38,919 bases of DNA from Bacillota bacterium (GCA_023457355.1 JAEWLW010000028.1:1-38919), one strand, 5' to 3'. Numbered from the stretch's first letter, positions 1 to 9,111 are shown. Notes: generated from the letters alone by a model not told the origin. Numbers and translations: made by a program.

Positions 1-3000
1 TTGATGGAGATGGCGATATTGTTGCGCGTCTGGGAAATCGTCAGGTTATCCCAATTGGCAAAGGCATTGTCCGCGACCAGATTAGGTGCGCCGCTCGGTA
101 CCGTTACGCTTTTGCAGGAGACGACCAGTGGCGCGGGGCTGCGTGAGATCACCTTTGCGCCCTGCGTATAGGTAATGTCGCGGTTTTCGTCGATAATGAA
201 TTGCAGTTTGATGGGAATATCCACGTCCAGCGTATTGATGGGCTCTACAATTCCCTGAATGATGACATCCTGCGTTCCCTTGCCATTGGACAAATCGAAA
301 TTCCCGTCCGTACTGCCGCTGTCATTATCGTTGCTATCGTCGGTTTCACCTTCATCATCTCCGTTTACATTTCCATCATCTTCGCCGGGATCAGTCTCGG
401 GATTGGTTTCGGGGGAATCTTCATCTCCCAAAAGGCTGCCCTTAACGAGATTGGAAAGCATGGTTTTGTTGGCGATGATGTCATCAATAACCGCTTCGTT
501 CTGCGCCGTATAGTTGAGCACGAGCTGTGCACCCGACACAGTGGCAGCGGCGCTAAACATATTCTTATACTTAACAGGCCGATCGGTGGTCAGGTTTGCG
601 CGGATGTCAATTTCCCCGCTAAGATTCTCGCACTGATAAAACATATAGCTGGTGTCAGTCACATTGTCGGGAATGACCGAGGGCGGTGTGGTCATATTGG
701 TGCAGCCCCTGAACATTGATGATATATCGGCCGGGGGATTTTGAGGCAAATCGGTACCGCCGATAGCGACGGCGCAGCCATAAAAGGCGCTTGACAGGTT
801 CGTGACCGTATCTAAATGGCTGATATCCGGAATACTTGACAGCTTGGCGCAACCGCTAAACGCGTAGGATAGCTTACGCTGGCTCTGCCATGAGGATTTC
901 AGCACTGTCAGACGGCTGATTTCGTTATCCGTTTCCATCTTTTCCTTAATTCTTGGGTCAGAAACGGCAAGTGCCTTAAACTCGGCATACTGGAGCATGG
1001 TGCTGTCCACATCTTCGCAGCTTCGGAGAGTGGAGCGTCCGGTCATGATCTGGCTGATATACCGCTGTTTTTGCTCCAGTATCTGCCACAGGTAGGCATC
1101 AAAGGTCTGTTCCGTTATGTAATTGAAGATAGAGATTTCCGGGTTATCGTTGCCTTGGCGCAGAATACGTCCATTACGCTGAATGAGGTCGGAGGGGCGC
1201 CACGGCACATCTAAAGGGTGTAGGGCAATCAGTTTGTTTTGCACGTTCATGCCGGTTCCCATTTTGCTGGTGCTGCCCATGAGGATGCGGACTTCTCCGG
1301 TGCGGACCTTTTCAAAAAGCTGTTCCCGCTGTACATCTGTCCGGGCGTCATGAATAAAAGCGATTTTCTCCGGCTTGACCCCCTGTGCAATCAAAGCATC
1401 CTTGGTAGCCTCGTAGAAGTTAAAACTACCGTCCCCCTTGGGTGTGCCTTGGTCGCAGAAAATAAGCTGGGACAGCCGTTTTCCCGCGGTTTCATGATAA
1501 ATCTGCGCTGCTTTCCGGGCGCAGACATTGAGCTTGGTATTAGGATCGTCCGGCAGGGTCGGGTCTATGGCTCTTGGGTCAGTGGACAACAGGCGGGCCT
1601 CCAGCGTAAGTTTTAAGAAATTGTCCTCCGAGCTGTCCACCTCGCCGTTTCGGATTTTCTCCGCCCGTTCCGCAAGCTCCATGACAATGCGCTTTTGCTC
1701 CGGGGTGATTTCTGTCTTGACGACCTGCACCGCACCAGTTTTCAATTTCGGTGTAGGCAAATCCAGCATATCGGCGGTTTTAATGTCGGCAATCAGCAAG
1801 AACATATTCATGAGTTCTGGTAGATTGTGAAACTTCGCAAACCGGTTTTTCATCTGATAACCGCTGCCCTCCGGCTTAATCTCCAAAGAGGATTCAATCA
1901 CGCCATAAGTACTTGCCCAGCTATCGAACATCAGCAGGCCACGTTCCTCCAGCGCTTTCGGCTGTAAGGTTTTTTGCAGCACATACAGCTCCGCCATTGT
2001 GTTGGAAATAGGTGTACCGGTAAGATACACCACACCCCGTCCATTATTCAGCTCATTGATATACTGGCATTTTTGGTGCATGTCCATTGCACGTTGGCTG
2101 CTGACTCCGGTGATTCCCGCCACGTTGCGCATTTTGGTGTAGGAAAAGTTGTTTTTGTAGGCATGGGCTTCATCTACAAACAGAGCGTCTACGCCGAGTT
2201 CCTCAAAGTTGACCACATCATCCTTTTTTTCGGCCTTGAACAGTCGGTCATAGCGAAACTGAAGATTGGACTGAAATATCTTCATCTGTTTGAGTGACCA
2301 GTCCTTGCCGTCACGGGCTTTTTGCTCTACAATGGCATCGGTTATGGCTTCAAGCTCTACTCCCATGGCAGTAAGCTGCCGTTCTCTAGATAAGCCAATC
2401 AGTTCAAAGCTGCTGTGTCCCATAATAACGGCATCATATTCTCCTGTCGCAATCCGGCTGACAAAACGGCGGCGGTTTTTCTTCTCAAAATCCTTTTTCT
2501 CCGCCACCAGAATATTGGCGTTGGGGTACATTTTCATATAGTGGGTTGCCCATTCACCAACAAGATGGTTTGGCACGGCATACAAAGGCTTATGGATTGC
2601 ACCCAGCCGTTTCATTTCATAACCCAGCCCGATTGCGGCGTAGGTTTTCCCGGCACCCACCTCGTGAGCCATCAGCAGATTGTCGTCCCCATAAAGCCCA
2701 TGTGCAATCACATCCCGCTGGTGCTTGCGGAGCTTGATGTCCTCTGCCATATCGGGCAGGAGCAGGTCATCCCCGTTGTACTCACGGGGCCGAATGTTAT
2801 TAAAGCGGTCATTATAGAGCTTGGTCAGGCTTGCCCCGCGCTCCGGGTCGGCAAACAGCCAGCTTTCAAAGGCCAGCTTGATTTCCGCCTGTTTTTCACG
2901 GGCCAGTATGGTTTCCTTTTTATTAAGGACATATCGGGTCTTTTCCTCGCCGGTGTCCGGGTCGATGTAGTCTACCGGGTCTTTGACCTCCAACGGACGC

Positions 3001-6000
3001 AGATTCAGGGTGGTTTCCAATATGTCGTAGGCGTTCATCCGGTCAGTGCCGTAGGACTGGTTGACCATGACGGAGGTTCGTTCGGCACTCTTGCTGGTAA
3101 TATGGTAAGCGCCGCTGTAACGGGAAAATTCAAGAAAAATCCCAAACCGCCCCTCTTGATTGCCCAGTGCGGTCTGGAAGGTATCGTACATAAACTGCTG
3201 ATAAATCTCCGGGGGAATCCATGTAGAACCCAGCGTGAAGCTGATGTCCTGCGGGGTCAGAGGGACAGGCTGTACCAGCTTGAGGGCTTCCACGTTGCGG
3301 CTGAACCGTTCCGGTTCTTCCTCCGCTTTTAAGATGGCAGCCGTCAGCTTATCCCTCACATAGCCGCTCAAATACTCGTCGGCGGTTTTCCACCCGGTAT
3401 GGGGATTGCCGGTGTAATCCTCCGGGTCTTGATAGATTTTATCGCCTAGCTCCGCTATGATTTCATCCGGGGTGGCCTTGCGGTGATAGGGACACTGATA
3501 GAGCCAGGACATATAGGAAAGGTCTACCTTGCCCTTGACATTGAGAGAAACCATCAGAGCTTCCTCTGCGGAATGCACCGTTTTCGGCATGACCTTGGGC
3601 TTGATGGTGGCCTTATAGAAGATGGCTGTCTTTTCCCATACGTCCTTTTGGTCTTTCTTCTCCGCTTCAGTGGACCGGAGCAGCGGCGCGTTGGCGTCCC
3701 TCGAAAACGCCATGACGTTGGCGTAGGAATTAAGATACCCCTGTTTTTTTACAAAGGCATCATAAACATGGTTCAGATGGGCGATATGCTTCTGAAGCTG
3801 CTTTTCATATTCCATGGTGGGCAGCTCATGAAGGGCGACATATTCAATGTTCTGAAAATCAATCAGGCTGCGGATAGCTGCCGTAATTTCCAGCATACCC
3901 CGGATACGCTCGGCCTTCCGGCCGGTGATATTCTGCTTATACATCCGGGAATTCTCCCGGTAATACAGTTCACTATCTACCAACCCATAGCTGAAATTGC
4001 GCACGTTAGGGTCGGCGGGGATAGACTCCAGCAGCATTTCTTTTTCGTCCTCGTATTCCGAGGTGGCTTCGGTATACTCGCCGTCCAGATAGGAAATGGC
4101 GCGTTCCAGCCGCTCGTTCAAGTCCTCGCCGGGAATCGGGTGGCAGGCGGTGGTCTTTTCGTTGCCGAACATGGACTCGTCAAACACCATTTCGCCCAGT
4201 ATCATTTCCGGGTGGTCGATAAAATAGCTATTCAGCGGGATGCCGTCTGCGTTCTGTTCCACAGAAAGCCACGAGCTGGTTTCTTCGTCCGCTACGATTT
4301 CCCGTTCCCGCTTTTTTAGGAATAGAATATCCGTGGTGGCTTCCGTTCCGGCGACTTGCTTGAAAGCGTTATTCGGCAGACGCACCGCACCGATCAGCTC
4401 GGCTTTCCCGGCAATGTACCGGCGCATTTTGGAATTTGCTTTATCCATGGTGAATTTGGAAGTAATCAGCGCCAGCATACCGTCCGGACGGACCTTATCC
4501 AGTGACTTGGCTATGAAGTAATCATGAATGGGAAGGTTATATTTGTTGTAGCGCGGATCATCCACCTTGATGGCGTTAAACGGCACATTGCCCACCATGA
4601 CATCAAAGAAGTGGTCGGAAAAAGCCGTCTGTTCGAAACCTTTTACTTGAATATCCGCATCCGGGTAAAGATGCTTGGCGATATGGCCGGGGATGGGGTC
4701 GATTTCGCAGCCGTATAGCTTGGAGCCGTCCATACTGTCCGGCAGAACGGAGAAAAAGTTTCCTGTACCAAGGGCGGGGTCTAAGATATTGCCGCCCCGA
4801 AAGCCCATGCGCTCCAAACCCGTATAAATGTGGCTGATAACGCTCTGCTCTGTGTAGTAGGAGGTCAGGGTGCTTTTCTGTGCCGCCTGAAATTCCTCGT
4901 CGGTCAGCAACTCCTTGATTTCAGCGAATTCCTTTTCCCAGCCGCTTTTATCAGGTATTAGGGCGTTCGCAAGACCACCCCAGCCCACAAACCGTGCAAG
5001 GGTAATCTGTTCCTCGGCGGTAGCCATACGTCCCTGCGCCTGTAATTCCTTTAGCAGCCGGATGGCATCAATATTATTTCTGCACTTGGTTTTCGGGCCG
5101 CCGTCATATAAATGATGGTCGGGAGAATAGTGGTAATGGTTGACAAGGGCATCTGGGATAACCGCTTGTTCTGCGCTGTTACCCTTATCTGAAGCCGTCG
5201 CCGCTGTTGGCCTGCCATCGGCATTCTGCCGCGCTGGCCAGAGCGGCTCAACTGAATTGCCGTCAATTACATCGTCGGCACCATCGTCCATGTTATCCTC
5301 GTAACTGTTTGGGGTAATTTGCGCTAAATCAAACAGGGTCAGTGGCCTATCAGGAGATGCTTGTATTGTTTCCTGCCAAGACAAATCCACTGGCCCTGAT
5401 TCCGGTAAAGCAGTAAAATAGCCGCCCACAGACGGCTGTTTACCATCTGTGGGCGGCTCTGCGGTTTCTGTTATCGGGGTTGCAGTACCAGTTCGCTGAT
5501 TACGATTTCCTCCGCTGTGGAGGTTATCATGCTCATGTGACCGGCTCTCTCCAGCGTGTCCTCGGTGTCCGGCATCGGCTGGGCGGTGATAAGCTCCTGT
5601 ATCAGCCGTTCCTTGCGGTTCTCGGCCTCCTCGTCCAGTTTCAAAATCATCTCGTTGATTTTGCCCTGTGCCACCAACTCCGACAAGCGGTGCGGGTGGT
5701 TCTCCAGCATGTAGTTCTTCCACAGGCTCCCGAATCTGCCCACCGGTGTCCGGTCGGTTTTCTCGTTCTCCGAGATTTGCAGGTTGGGGTACAGCATCCC
5801 ATCCTCGCCCTGCCGATAAGTGAGGTTCATTAACGGTTCGATTCTCATAAATTTGGCTCCTTTCGGTTTTGATTTGCTGAATTTCCTGATGAATTTCCTG
5901 ATGAATTTCTTTCAGAATTGGTCTGGTAAGGGACACCGTACAGCTTCCCATCGCCATAAAAAGCTCTAAACTGTTAAAGTGGCTGATTTTAATAAATGCG

Positions 6001-6626
6001 TTTTCTTCAAACAGCTCTGCGGAAAGACCGCATTTTTGGAATACCGTATAGGCAACGCTGTATGTGACAAGCTCTGTAAATTCTGCTTTTACCGCTTCAA
6101 TGGGGGCATCATAAAGCATACTGCTTTCATCGCTCACCTTGAAATTCTCCATGTACCTCGGTAAGACTTGACGCACCCTCTGTTGTACCAGCTTATACAG
6201 GCACCGCTCTATGCCGGAGGTGGGGGCATGGTACTTTTCATGGAATTTCACCATCAGGCTGGACTTATACTGATCCTCCAGTTCCCAGAGGTAACTCAAA
6301 ACCCGTTTGAAGCTTTGCTCGTCACCATTGGTATCCATGAAATCAAACAGGTGCTTTAGACTGGCAGTGGGATTCACCATGTCTATAACCGCGATGCCCT
6401 TTGCGCCCGGGTTTATGTTCCGATTAATCCGCTCGTCATGCCACTCGTTAAAGGTGGCAAGCTGGCTTGCGTCGGGGCGCTGGGCGTAAATCAGCACTGC
6501 GTTATCGAAAGAGCGTTTATAATACCTTGCCACGCAGGACAGTAAACCTTTCCACTCCGCAGGGTTTTTCGTGTATTCCTGCACCGACTTATGATATAGG
6601 TCGGCAAGAAAGGTTACTTTGCTCAA
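1..6626 (-). CDS. Giant ArdC-like/methylase/SNF2-DEAH helicase of a conjugative element, 3' end replaced by BspA-like surface sequence (partial)
   Basis: One uninterrupted minus-strand frame runs from a TTG at 6626 to the left edge (about 2208 codons). The TTG overlaps the parB stop (TTGA) and has AAGGAGG 7 nt upstream. Residues 1-250 resemble the ArdC/LtrC-type ssDNA-binding N-terminus (AQRPDASQLATFNEW, KGIAV). Residues 260-430 are a low-complexity linker that overlaps tnpV. At about 611-625 is the SAM motif ILDPALGTGNFF, and at about 678 NVPF stands where N6-methylases have NPPY. Helicase motifs follow: HEVGAGKT at about 1318, VDEAHAYKN at about 1484, LTGTPISN at about 1532 and QRNGRILRQG at about 1815. 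Such proteins occur in Tn1549/CTn-type elements and probably act on transfer or restriction of element DNA. From about residue 1917 the sequence becomes BspA-type LRR (SSMFRGC, SYMFYQC), then an acidic linker and a surface-type beta domain. This is not expected in a cytosolic helicase. Confidence 0.85.
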   Translation of the reverse strand, partial: MSKVTFLADLYHKSVQEYTKNPAEWKGLLSCVARYYKRSFDNAVLIYAQRPDASQLATFNEWHDERINRNINPGAKGIAVIDMVNPTASLKHLFDFMDTNGDEQSFKRVLSYLWELEDQYKSSLMVKFHEKYHAPTSGIERCLYKLVQQRVRQVLPRYMENFKVSDESSMLYDAPIEAVKAEFTELVTYSVAYTVFQKCGLSAELFEENAFIKISHFNSLELFMAMGSCTVSLTRPILKEIHQEIHQEIQQIKTERSQIYENRTVNEPHLSAGRGWDAVPQPANLGERENRPDTGGQIREPVEELHAGEPPAPLVGVGGTGQNQRDDFETGRGGREPQGTADTGAYHRPADAGHRGHAGESRSHEHDNLHSGGNRNQRTGTATPITETAEPPTDGKQPSVGGYFTALPESGPVDLSWQETIQASPDRPLTLFDLAQITPNSYEDNMDDGADDVIDGNSVEPLWPARQNADGRPTAATASDKGNSAEQAVIPDALVNHYHYSPDHHLYDGGPKTKCRNNIDAIRLLKELQAQGRMATAEEQITLARFVGWGGLANALIPDKSGWEKEFAEIKELLTDEEFQAAQKSTLTSYYTEQSVISHIYTGLERMGFRGGNILDPALGTGNFFSVLPDSMDGSKLYGCEIDPIPGHIAKHLYPDADIQVKGFEQTAFSDHFFDVMVGNVPFNAIKVDDPRYNKYNLPIHDYFIAKSLDKVRPDGMLALITSKFTMDKANSKMRRYIAGKAELIGAVRLPNNAFKQVAGTEATTDILFLKKREREIVADEETSSWLSVEQNADGIPLNSYFIDHPEMILGEMVFDESMFGNEKTTACHPIPGEDLNERLERAISYLDGEYTEATSEYEDEKEMLLESIPADPNVRNFSYGLVDSELYYRENSRMYKQNITGRKAERIRGMLEITAAIRSLIDFQNIEYVALHELPTMEYEKQLQKHIAHLNHVYDAFVKKQGYLNSYANVMAFSRDANAPLLRSTEAEKKDQKDVWEKTAIFYKATIKPKVMPKTVHSAEEALMVSLNVKGKVDLSYMSWLYQCPYHRKATPDEIIAELGDKIYQDPEDYTGNPHTGWKTADEYLSGYVRDKLTAAILKAEEEPERFSRNVEALKLVQPVPLTPQDISFTLGSTWIPPEIYQQFMYDTFQTALGNQEGRFGIFLEFSRYSGAYHITSKSAERTSVMVNQSYGTDRMNAYDILETTLNLRPLEVKDPVDYIDPDTGEEKTRYVLNKKETILAREKQAEIKLAFESWLFADPERGASLTKLYNDRFNNIRPREYNGDDLLLPDMAEDIKLRKHQRDVIAHGLYGDDNLLMAHEVGAGKTYAAIGLGYEMKRLGAIHKPLYAVPNHLVGEWATHYMKMYPNANILVAEKKDFEKKNRRRFVSRIATGEYDAVIMGHSSFELIGLSRERQLTAMGVELEAITDAIVEQKARDGKDWSLKQMKIFQSNLQFRYDRLFKAEKKDDVVNFEELGVDALFVDEAHAYKNNFSYTKMRNVAGITGVSSQRAMDMHQKCQYINELNNGRGVVYLTGTPISNTMAELYVLQKTLQPKALEERGLLMFDSWASTYGVIESSLEIKPEGSGYQMKNRFAKFHNLPELMNMFLLIADIKTADMLDLPTPKLKTGAVQVVKTEITPEQKRIVMELAERAEKIRNGEVDSSEDNFLKLTLEARLLSTDPRAIDPTLPDDPNTKLNVCARKAAQIYHETAGKRLSQLIFCDQGTPKGDGSFNFYEATKDALIAQGVKPEKIAFIHDARTDVQREQLFEKVRTGEVRILMGSTSKMGTGMNVQNKLIALHPLDVPWRPSDLIQRNGRILRQGNDNPEISIFNYITEQTFDAYLWQILEQKQRYISQIMTGRSTLRSCEDVDSTMLQYAEFKALAVSDPRIKEKMETDNEISRLTVLKSSWQSQRKLSYAFSGCAKLSSIPDISHLDTVTNLSSAFYGCAVAIGGTDLPQNPPADISSMFRGCTNMTTPPSVIPDNVTDTSYMFYQCENLSGEIDIRANLTTDRPVKYKNMFSAAATVSGAQLVLNYTAQNEAVIDDIIANKTMLSNLVKGSLLGDEDSPETNPETDPGEDDGNVNGDDEGETDDSNDNDSGSTDGNFDLSNGKGTQDVIIQGIVEPINTLDVDIPIKLQFIIDENRDITYTQGAKVISRSPAPLVVSCKSVTVPSGAPNLVADNAFANWDNLTISQTRNNIAISI
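5421..5457 (-). terminator. Terminator-like hairpin after tnpV, inside helicase coding sequence
   Basis: A perfect 12-bp inverted repeat (GCCGCCCACAGA at 5421-5432 with its complement at 5446-5457) has a 13-nt loop and is followed on the minus strand by TATTTTAC. It sits just past the tnpV stop but also encodes part of the helicase linker, so it would have to be read through to express the long protein. Confidence 0.5.
5471..5848 (-). CDS. tnpV: TnpV-family transposon-encoded protein, nested in the helicase ORF
   Basis: This is a 125-aa protein of the TnpV family (small proteins carried by clostridial transposons and ICEs, function unknown). The NLTYRQ-x-GMLYPNLQ opening, the basic middle and the acidic LDEEAENRKERLIQEL helix fit the family over its full usual length. 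The ATG has GAAAGGAG about 8 nt upstream, so it can be translated independently. It lies wholly inside the giant helicase gene in a different frame on the same strand, and both frames are open throughout. A 12-bp perfect hairpin follows 14 nt after its stop (5421-5457), as if the gene kept its own terminator. The family call is firm; the biological role is unknown. Confidence 0.8.
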   Translation of the reverse strand: MRIEPLMNLTYRQGEDGMLYPNLQISENEKTDRTPVGRFGSLWKNYMLENHPHRLSELVAQGKINEMILKLDEEAENRKERLIQELITAQPMPDTEDTLERAGHMSMITSTAEEIVISELVLQPR

Positions 6627-7657
6627 GATGCTACCTCCTTATTCTGATTTGCGAAGTACAGGGCCAGTGCCTTATCAATGGTTTCCTCAATTTCCTTTTG
6701 GGTCTGCTGTGGCGTAAAATACTTGAAAATCACAGCAGGCTTGATTTTAAGGGGCTGCGGCTTACTGCTTTTGAGTTTGCGGGTTTTCTCACCGGAAAGA
6801 ATTTGCACAACGGCAGTATCGGTTAGCTTTCCGGTTTCGTAGTAGCTGCGGAGTAGTTCCGCCTTTTTCATGTCCACCTTATAGCTGTCGGACTCCATGA
6901 GGTCGGAAATCTGATGTTGCTTTGCTGTATCTTCTACAAAGGAGAGGTCATAGGCGGCAAGAAAAGCAATTTCTTCTGTATCAACCTTTGCAATGAGCGG
7001 TTCAATTAAGTTGGAAATGCGGATATATTTTGCCACTTTGTCCCGTGAAAGGCCGTAATCCTGACCAAGTTTTTCTCTGCTTTTCAACTTGTGCTGAGGT
7101 TCAGCCAAAGTTTCATTTTCACTGGTGTCATGCGGGTTTAAGAGCATTTCAATCTCCGCTAAAAGGTCGTTTCTCTTGCCCTGACGCTTCATGGCTTCAT
7201 AGTGCTGGGCAAGGCAGTAGGAACGTTCCGAATGGCTCATATCAGAGAAAGAGCGTTGGCGCAGATTGGTTTCAGTGACGATTAAAATGGCGTCCTCATG
7301 GGTCAGATTTTTACGGATGATAACGGGGCCACGGGTTAGTCCCGCAAGCTGGGCGGCATTTTTACGGTTGTGTCCGCTGAGAATGATATACCGCCCGTCC
7401 TCGGTATGCCAGAGAATAATGGGGAGCAGTATTCCAAACTGCCGGATGCTTTCTACCATATCATCGAGCTGCTGACCTTCGTAGAGCCTGAACCTGTGGT
7501 TTGGAAAGGACTCCATAATGTTGAAATCCATTTCTGTGATACCACCCTGCACAGGAGCAGGGGCGGTATCACTTTTACTGGTAATGCCGTGCTGCGGTTC
7601 AATGCTCAACATTTCTTGAAAATCCACAAAACGGGCTTTCGGCTTCGGTGTAGCCAT
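6623..7657 (-). CDS. ParB/Spo0J-like partition protein
   Basis: This 344-aa protein has a ParB N-terminal nuclease-fold domain at about residues 50-140, with the LSGHNRKNAAQLAG box near 93-106. A central HTH follows (EKLGQDYGLSRDKVAKYIRI). It is expected to bind centromere-like sites on the element and work with the ParA encoded immediately upstream; only 2 nt separate the genes. Its stop overlaps the TTG start of the giant helicase, so the three genes form one translationally coupled operon. ParA-ParB pairs of this kind are typical of Tn1549/CTn-type conjugative elements, where they stabilise the excised circle. No parS site was identified. Confidence 0.88.
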   Translation of the reverse strand: MATPKPKARFVDFQEMLSIEPQHGITSKSDTAPAPVQGGITEMDFNIMESFPNHRFRLYEGQQLDDMVESIRQFGILLPIILWHTEDGRYIILSGHNRKNAAQLAGLTRGPVIIRKNLTHEDAILIVTETNLRQRSFSDMSHSERSYCLAQHYEAMKRQGKRNDLLAEIEMLLNPHDTSENETLAEPQHKLKSREKLGQDYGLSRDKVAKYIRISNLIEPLIAKVDTEEIAFLAAYDLSFVEDTAKQHQISDLMESDSYKVDMKKAELLRSYYETGKLTDTAVVQILSGEKTRKLKSSKPQPLKIKPAVIFKYFTPQQTQKEIEETIDKALALYFANQNKEVAS

Positions 7658-7659
7658 GA

Positions 7660-8475
7660 TTATGCGCTCCTTTCCGCCGTTTTACCCTGCTCCTTGGACA
7701 GAAGTTCGTCCACGAATTGCTCATAGGCGATTGCCGCAGGATTTTCCGGCAGAAATTCACAGATGGTCTGATGGTACAGCACGGCTTCCGCCACCTTGAT
7801 GGAACGGGGAATGCGGGTTCTAAAAATAGGAACCTTATCAGCGAAGCCCTGCTGAATTATATCGTTTACTTGTGCGGAAAGAATGGTATTAGCGGAATCC
7901 ATGGTAATCAGAATCCCCTCAATACGCAGGCGGTGATTGCTGTTTTTCTGGATAAGCTGATAATGCTTTAAAAGCTCTGCAAGCCCCTGTGCTGACAAAA
8001 GCTCCGCCTGCGTCGGGATGATAAGGCTGTCGGCACACATCATCACATTAATCATGGGCGTACCCATTTGTGGCATACAGTCGATGATAATGTAGTCATA
8101 GCTGTCCTTGATGGTATCAACATAACGTGTCAGGATATGTTCACGGAAATCTACGTTGCAAAGATTTCGCTCAAGCGTAAAAAGCTGCGTGTTGGAAGGA
8201 ATCAGGTCAACTCCGCACTTGGTTTTGAATATGTAGCTTTCAGGCGGAGGCAATGGCTCGTCCTCAACCAGTCTGCGTATTAGAGTGTTGATTGTCACTT
8301 CCACCTTGTTGATGTTTTTCACACCAGAAATAATGCTTGAGTGTCCCTGACCGTCAAAGTCAATCAAGGCAGTATGGTATCCTCTCTTGGACAAAAGATA
8401 GGCAAACGTAGTGGCCGTGGCTGTTTTGCCAACGCCGCCCTTTTCGTTGATAATCGCAATGATTTTGCATGACAT
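7660..8475 (-). CDS. ParA-family partition ATPase
   Basis: This 271-aa ParA/Soj-type ATPase has a deviant Walker A (KGGVGKT, residues 12-18), the switch IDFDGQGHSS where most ParAs have D-x-D-P-Q-x-N, and Walker B YIIIDCMP. It should polymerise or cycle on nucleoid DNA and partition the ICE together with the downstream ParB. The ATG has AGGAGGCTG about 6 nt upstream. The N-terminus starts directly with the P-loop and carries no HTH extension, as in Soj-type rather than P1-type ParA. The gene lies 12 nt after the small HTH gene, in the same operon. Confidence 0.9.
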   Translation of the reverse strand: MSCKIIAIINEKGGVGKTATATTFAYLLSKRGYHTALIDFDGQGHSSIISGVKNINKVEVTINTLIRRLVEDEPLPPPESYIFKTKCGVDLIPSNTQLFTLERNLCNVDFREHILTRYVDTIKDSYDYIIIDCMPQMGTPMINVMMCADSLIIPTQAELLSAQGLAELLKHYQLIQKNSNHRLRIEGILITMDSANTILSAQVNDIIQQGFADKVPIFRTRIPRSIKVAEAVLYHQTICEFLPENPAAIAYEQFVDELLSKEQGKTAERSA

Positions 8476-8487
8476 ATGTGCAGCCTC

Positions 8488-8736
8488 CTAAACGCTTACT
8501 TTTAGATGCTTCCGATACGCTTCATAATGCGGACTCATAACATATTCGATGACATAGAGCTTGGGTATCCGATACTGTTGTCCGATATAAAAATGCTTTA
8601 CGTGGTTTTCGTGCATCAGCTTTAGAGACGCCTTTTCGGACATTCCACCAAGCATTTTGCGAAAGGTAGCCAAGTCCACAACATCGGCATACTGGCTAAA
8701 CAGTTTTCGATAATAGACAAATTTAGAAAAATTCAT
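8488..8736 (-). CDS. Small HTH DNA-binding protein, first gene of the par-helicase operon
   Basis: This 82-aa protein begins MNFSKFVYYRKLF. It contains an excisionase/MerR-like winged-HTH pattern (VDLATFRKMLGGMSEKASLKLM, then HFYIGQQYRIPKLYVIEYV). Small proteins like this often precede parA in clostridial ICEs, acting as regulator or directionality factor. AGAGGTC lies 6 nt before the ATG. I cannot tell whether it is an Xis, a copy-control regulator or a promoter activator. It is the last recognisable gene before the tRNA-Leu attachment repeat. Confidence 0.6.
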   Translation of the reverse strand: MNFSKFVYYRKLFSQYADVVDLATFRKMLGGMSEKASLKLMHENHVKHFYIGQQYRIPKLYVIEYVMSPHYEAYRKHLKVSV

Positions 8737-9013
8737 TGTGCGACCTCTTTATGTTCCAATTTATCAATGGCAGAAGGCAGCTGCACAAACTTTTAAAAAA
8801 TGATGTGTAAGGGAAATCCTCAATATGCGGTTCTCTAAAAAGTTCTCTTATTTCTGCAAAAATTCGAACTTTTCAGGAAAGACCGCGAACCCGCTTTCAC
8901 GCTGAAAAAAACACAATAAACTGGTGAAAACCCTTTGATAATGCGGGTTTACACCAGTTCTATATACCGATATTTACTTGCAAATTCGAGCAACTTCCAT
9001 TAGGCAGATAGTT
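8737..9013. other. Gene-free end of the conjugative element
   Basis: No gene was seen here. The stretch contains an AAAAGTTC/GAACTTTT inverted repeat around 8840-8877 and a strong 15-bp inverted repeat at 8919-8959, listed separately. It should contain the promoter of the HTH-parA-parB operon and, if the left element is an ICE ending here, its attachment arm. Confidence 0.4.
8919..8959. repeat. 15-bp inverted repeat near the att core
   Basis: AACTGGTGAAAACCC (8919-8933) pairs with 8945-8959 with one mismatch around an 11-nt loop. No T-run follows on the plus strand, so it is a weak terminator candidate there. Recombination-site structure or a protein-binding palindrome are alternatives. Confidence 0.4.
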
Positions 9014-9068
9014 CTTAAAATCCCTCGGTAGAAATACCGTACCGGTTCGACCCCGGTCAGCGGCACCA
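9014..9068 (+). repeat. att core: 3' part of tRNA-Leu(UAA), left copy
   Basis: These 55 bp match the anticodon-loop-to-CCA part of a tRNA-Leu: CTTAAAA loop with UAA anticodon, long variable arm, GGTTCGACCCC T-loop and the end GGCACCA. No D-arm or 5' acceptor strand precedes it, so it is a tRNA remnant and not a functional gene. It matches 17055-17109 at 54 of 55 positions. The integrase gene lies just inside. This is the signature of a tyrosine-recombinase element using the 3' end of a tRNA gene as core site. Confidence 0.88.
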
Positions 9069-9071
9069 CGA

Positions 9072-9111
9072 AAAAGTCTTGTAATCAAGCCGATTACGAG
9101 GCTTTTTTGCT
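9072..9111. terminator. Hairpin terminator beside the left att core
   Basis: AAAGTCTTGTAATC pairs imperfectly with GATTACGAGGCTTTTTT across a short loop, followed by a T-run. It would end transcription leaving the tRNA remnant; the A-rich left arm could also terminate int-side transcripts in the opposite direction. Confidence 0.55.

Noticed and set aside
9014..9068. Complete tRNA-Leu gene
   Set aside because: No 5' acceptor strand, D-arm or anticodon 5' stem is found upstream of either copy.
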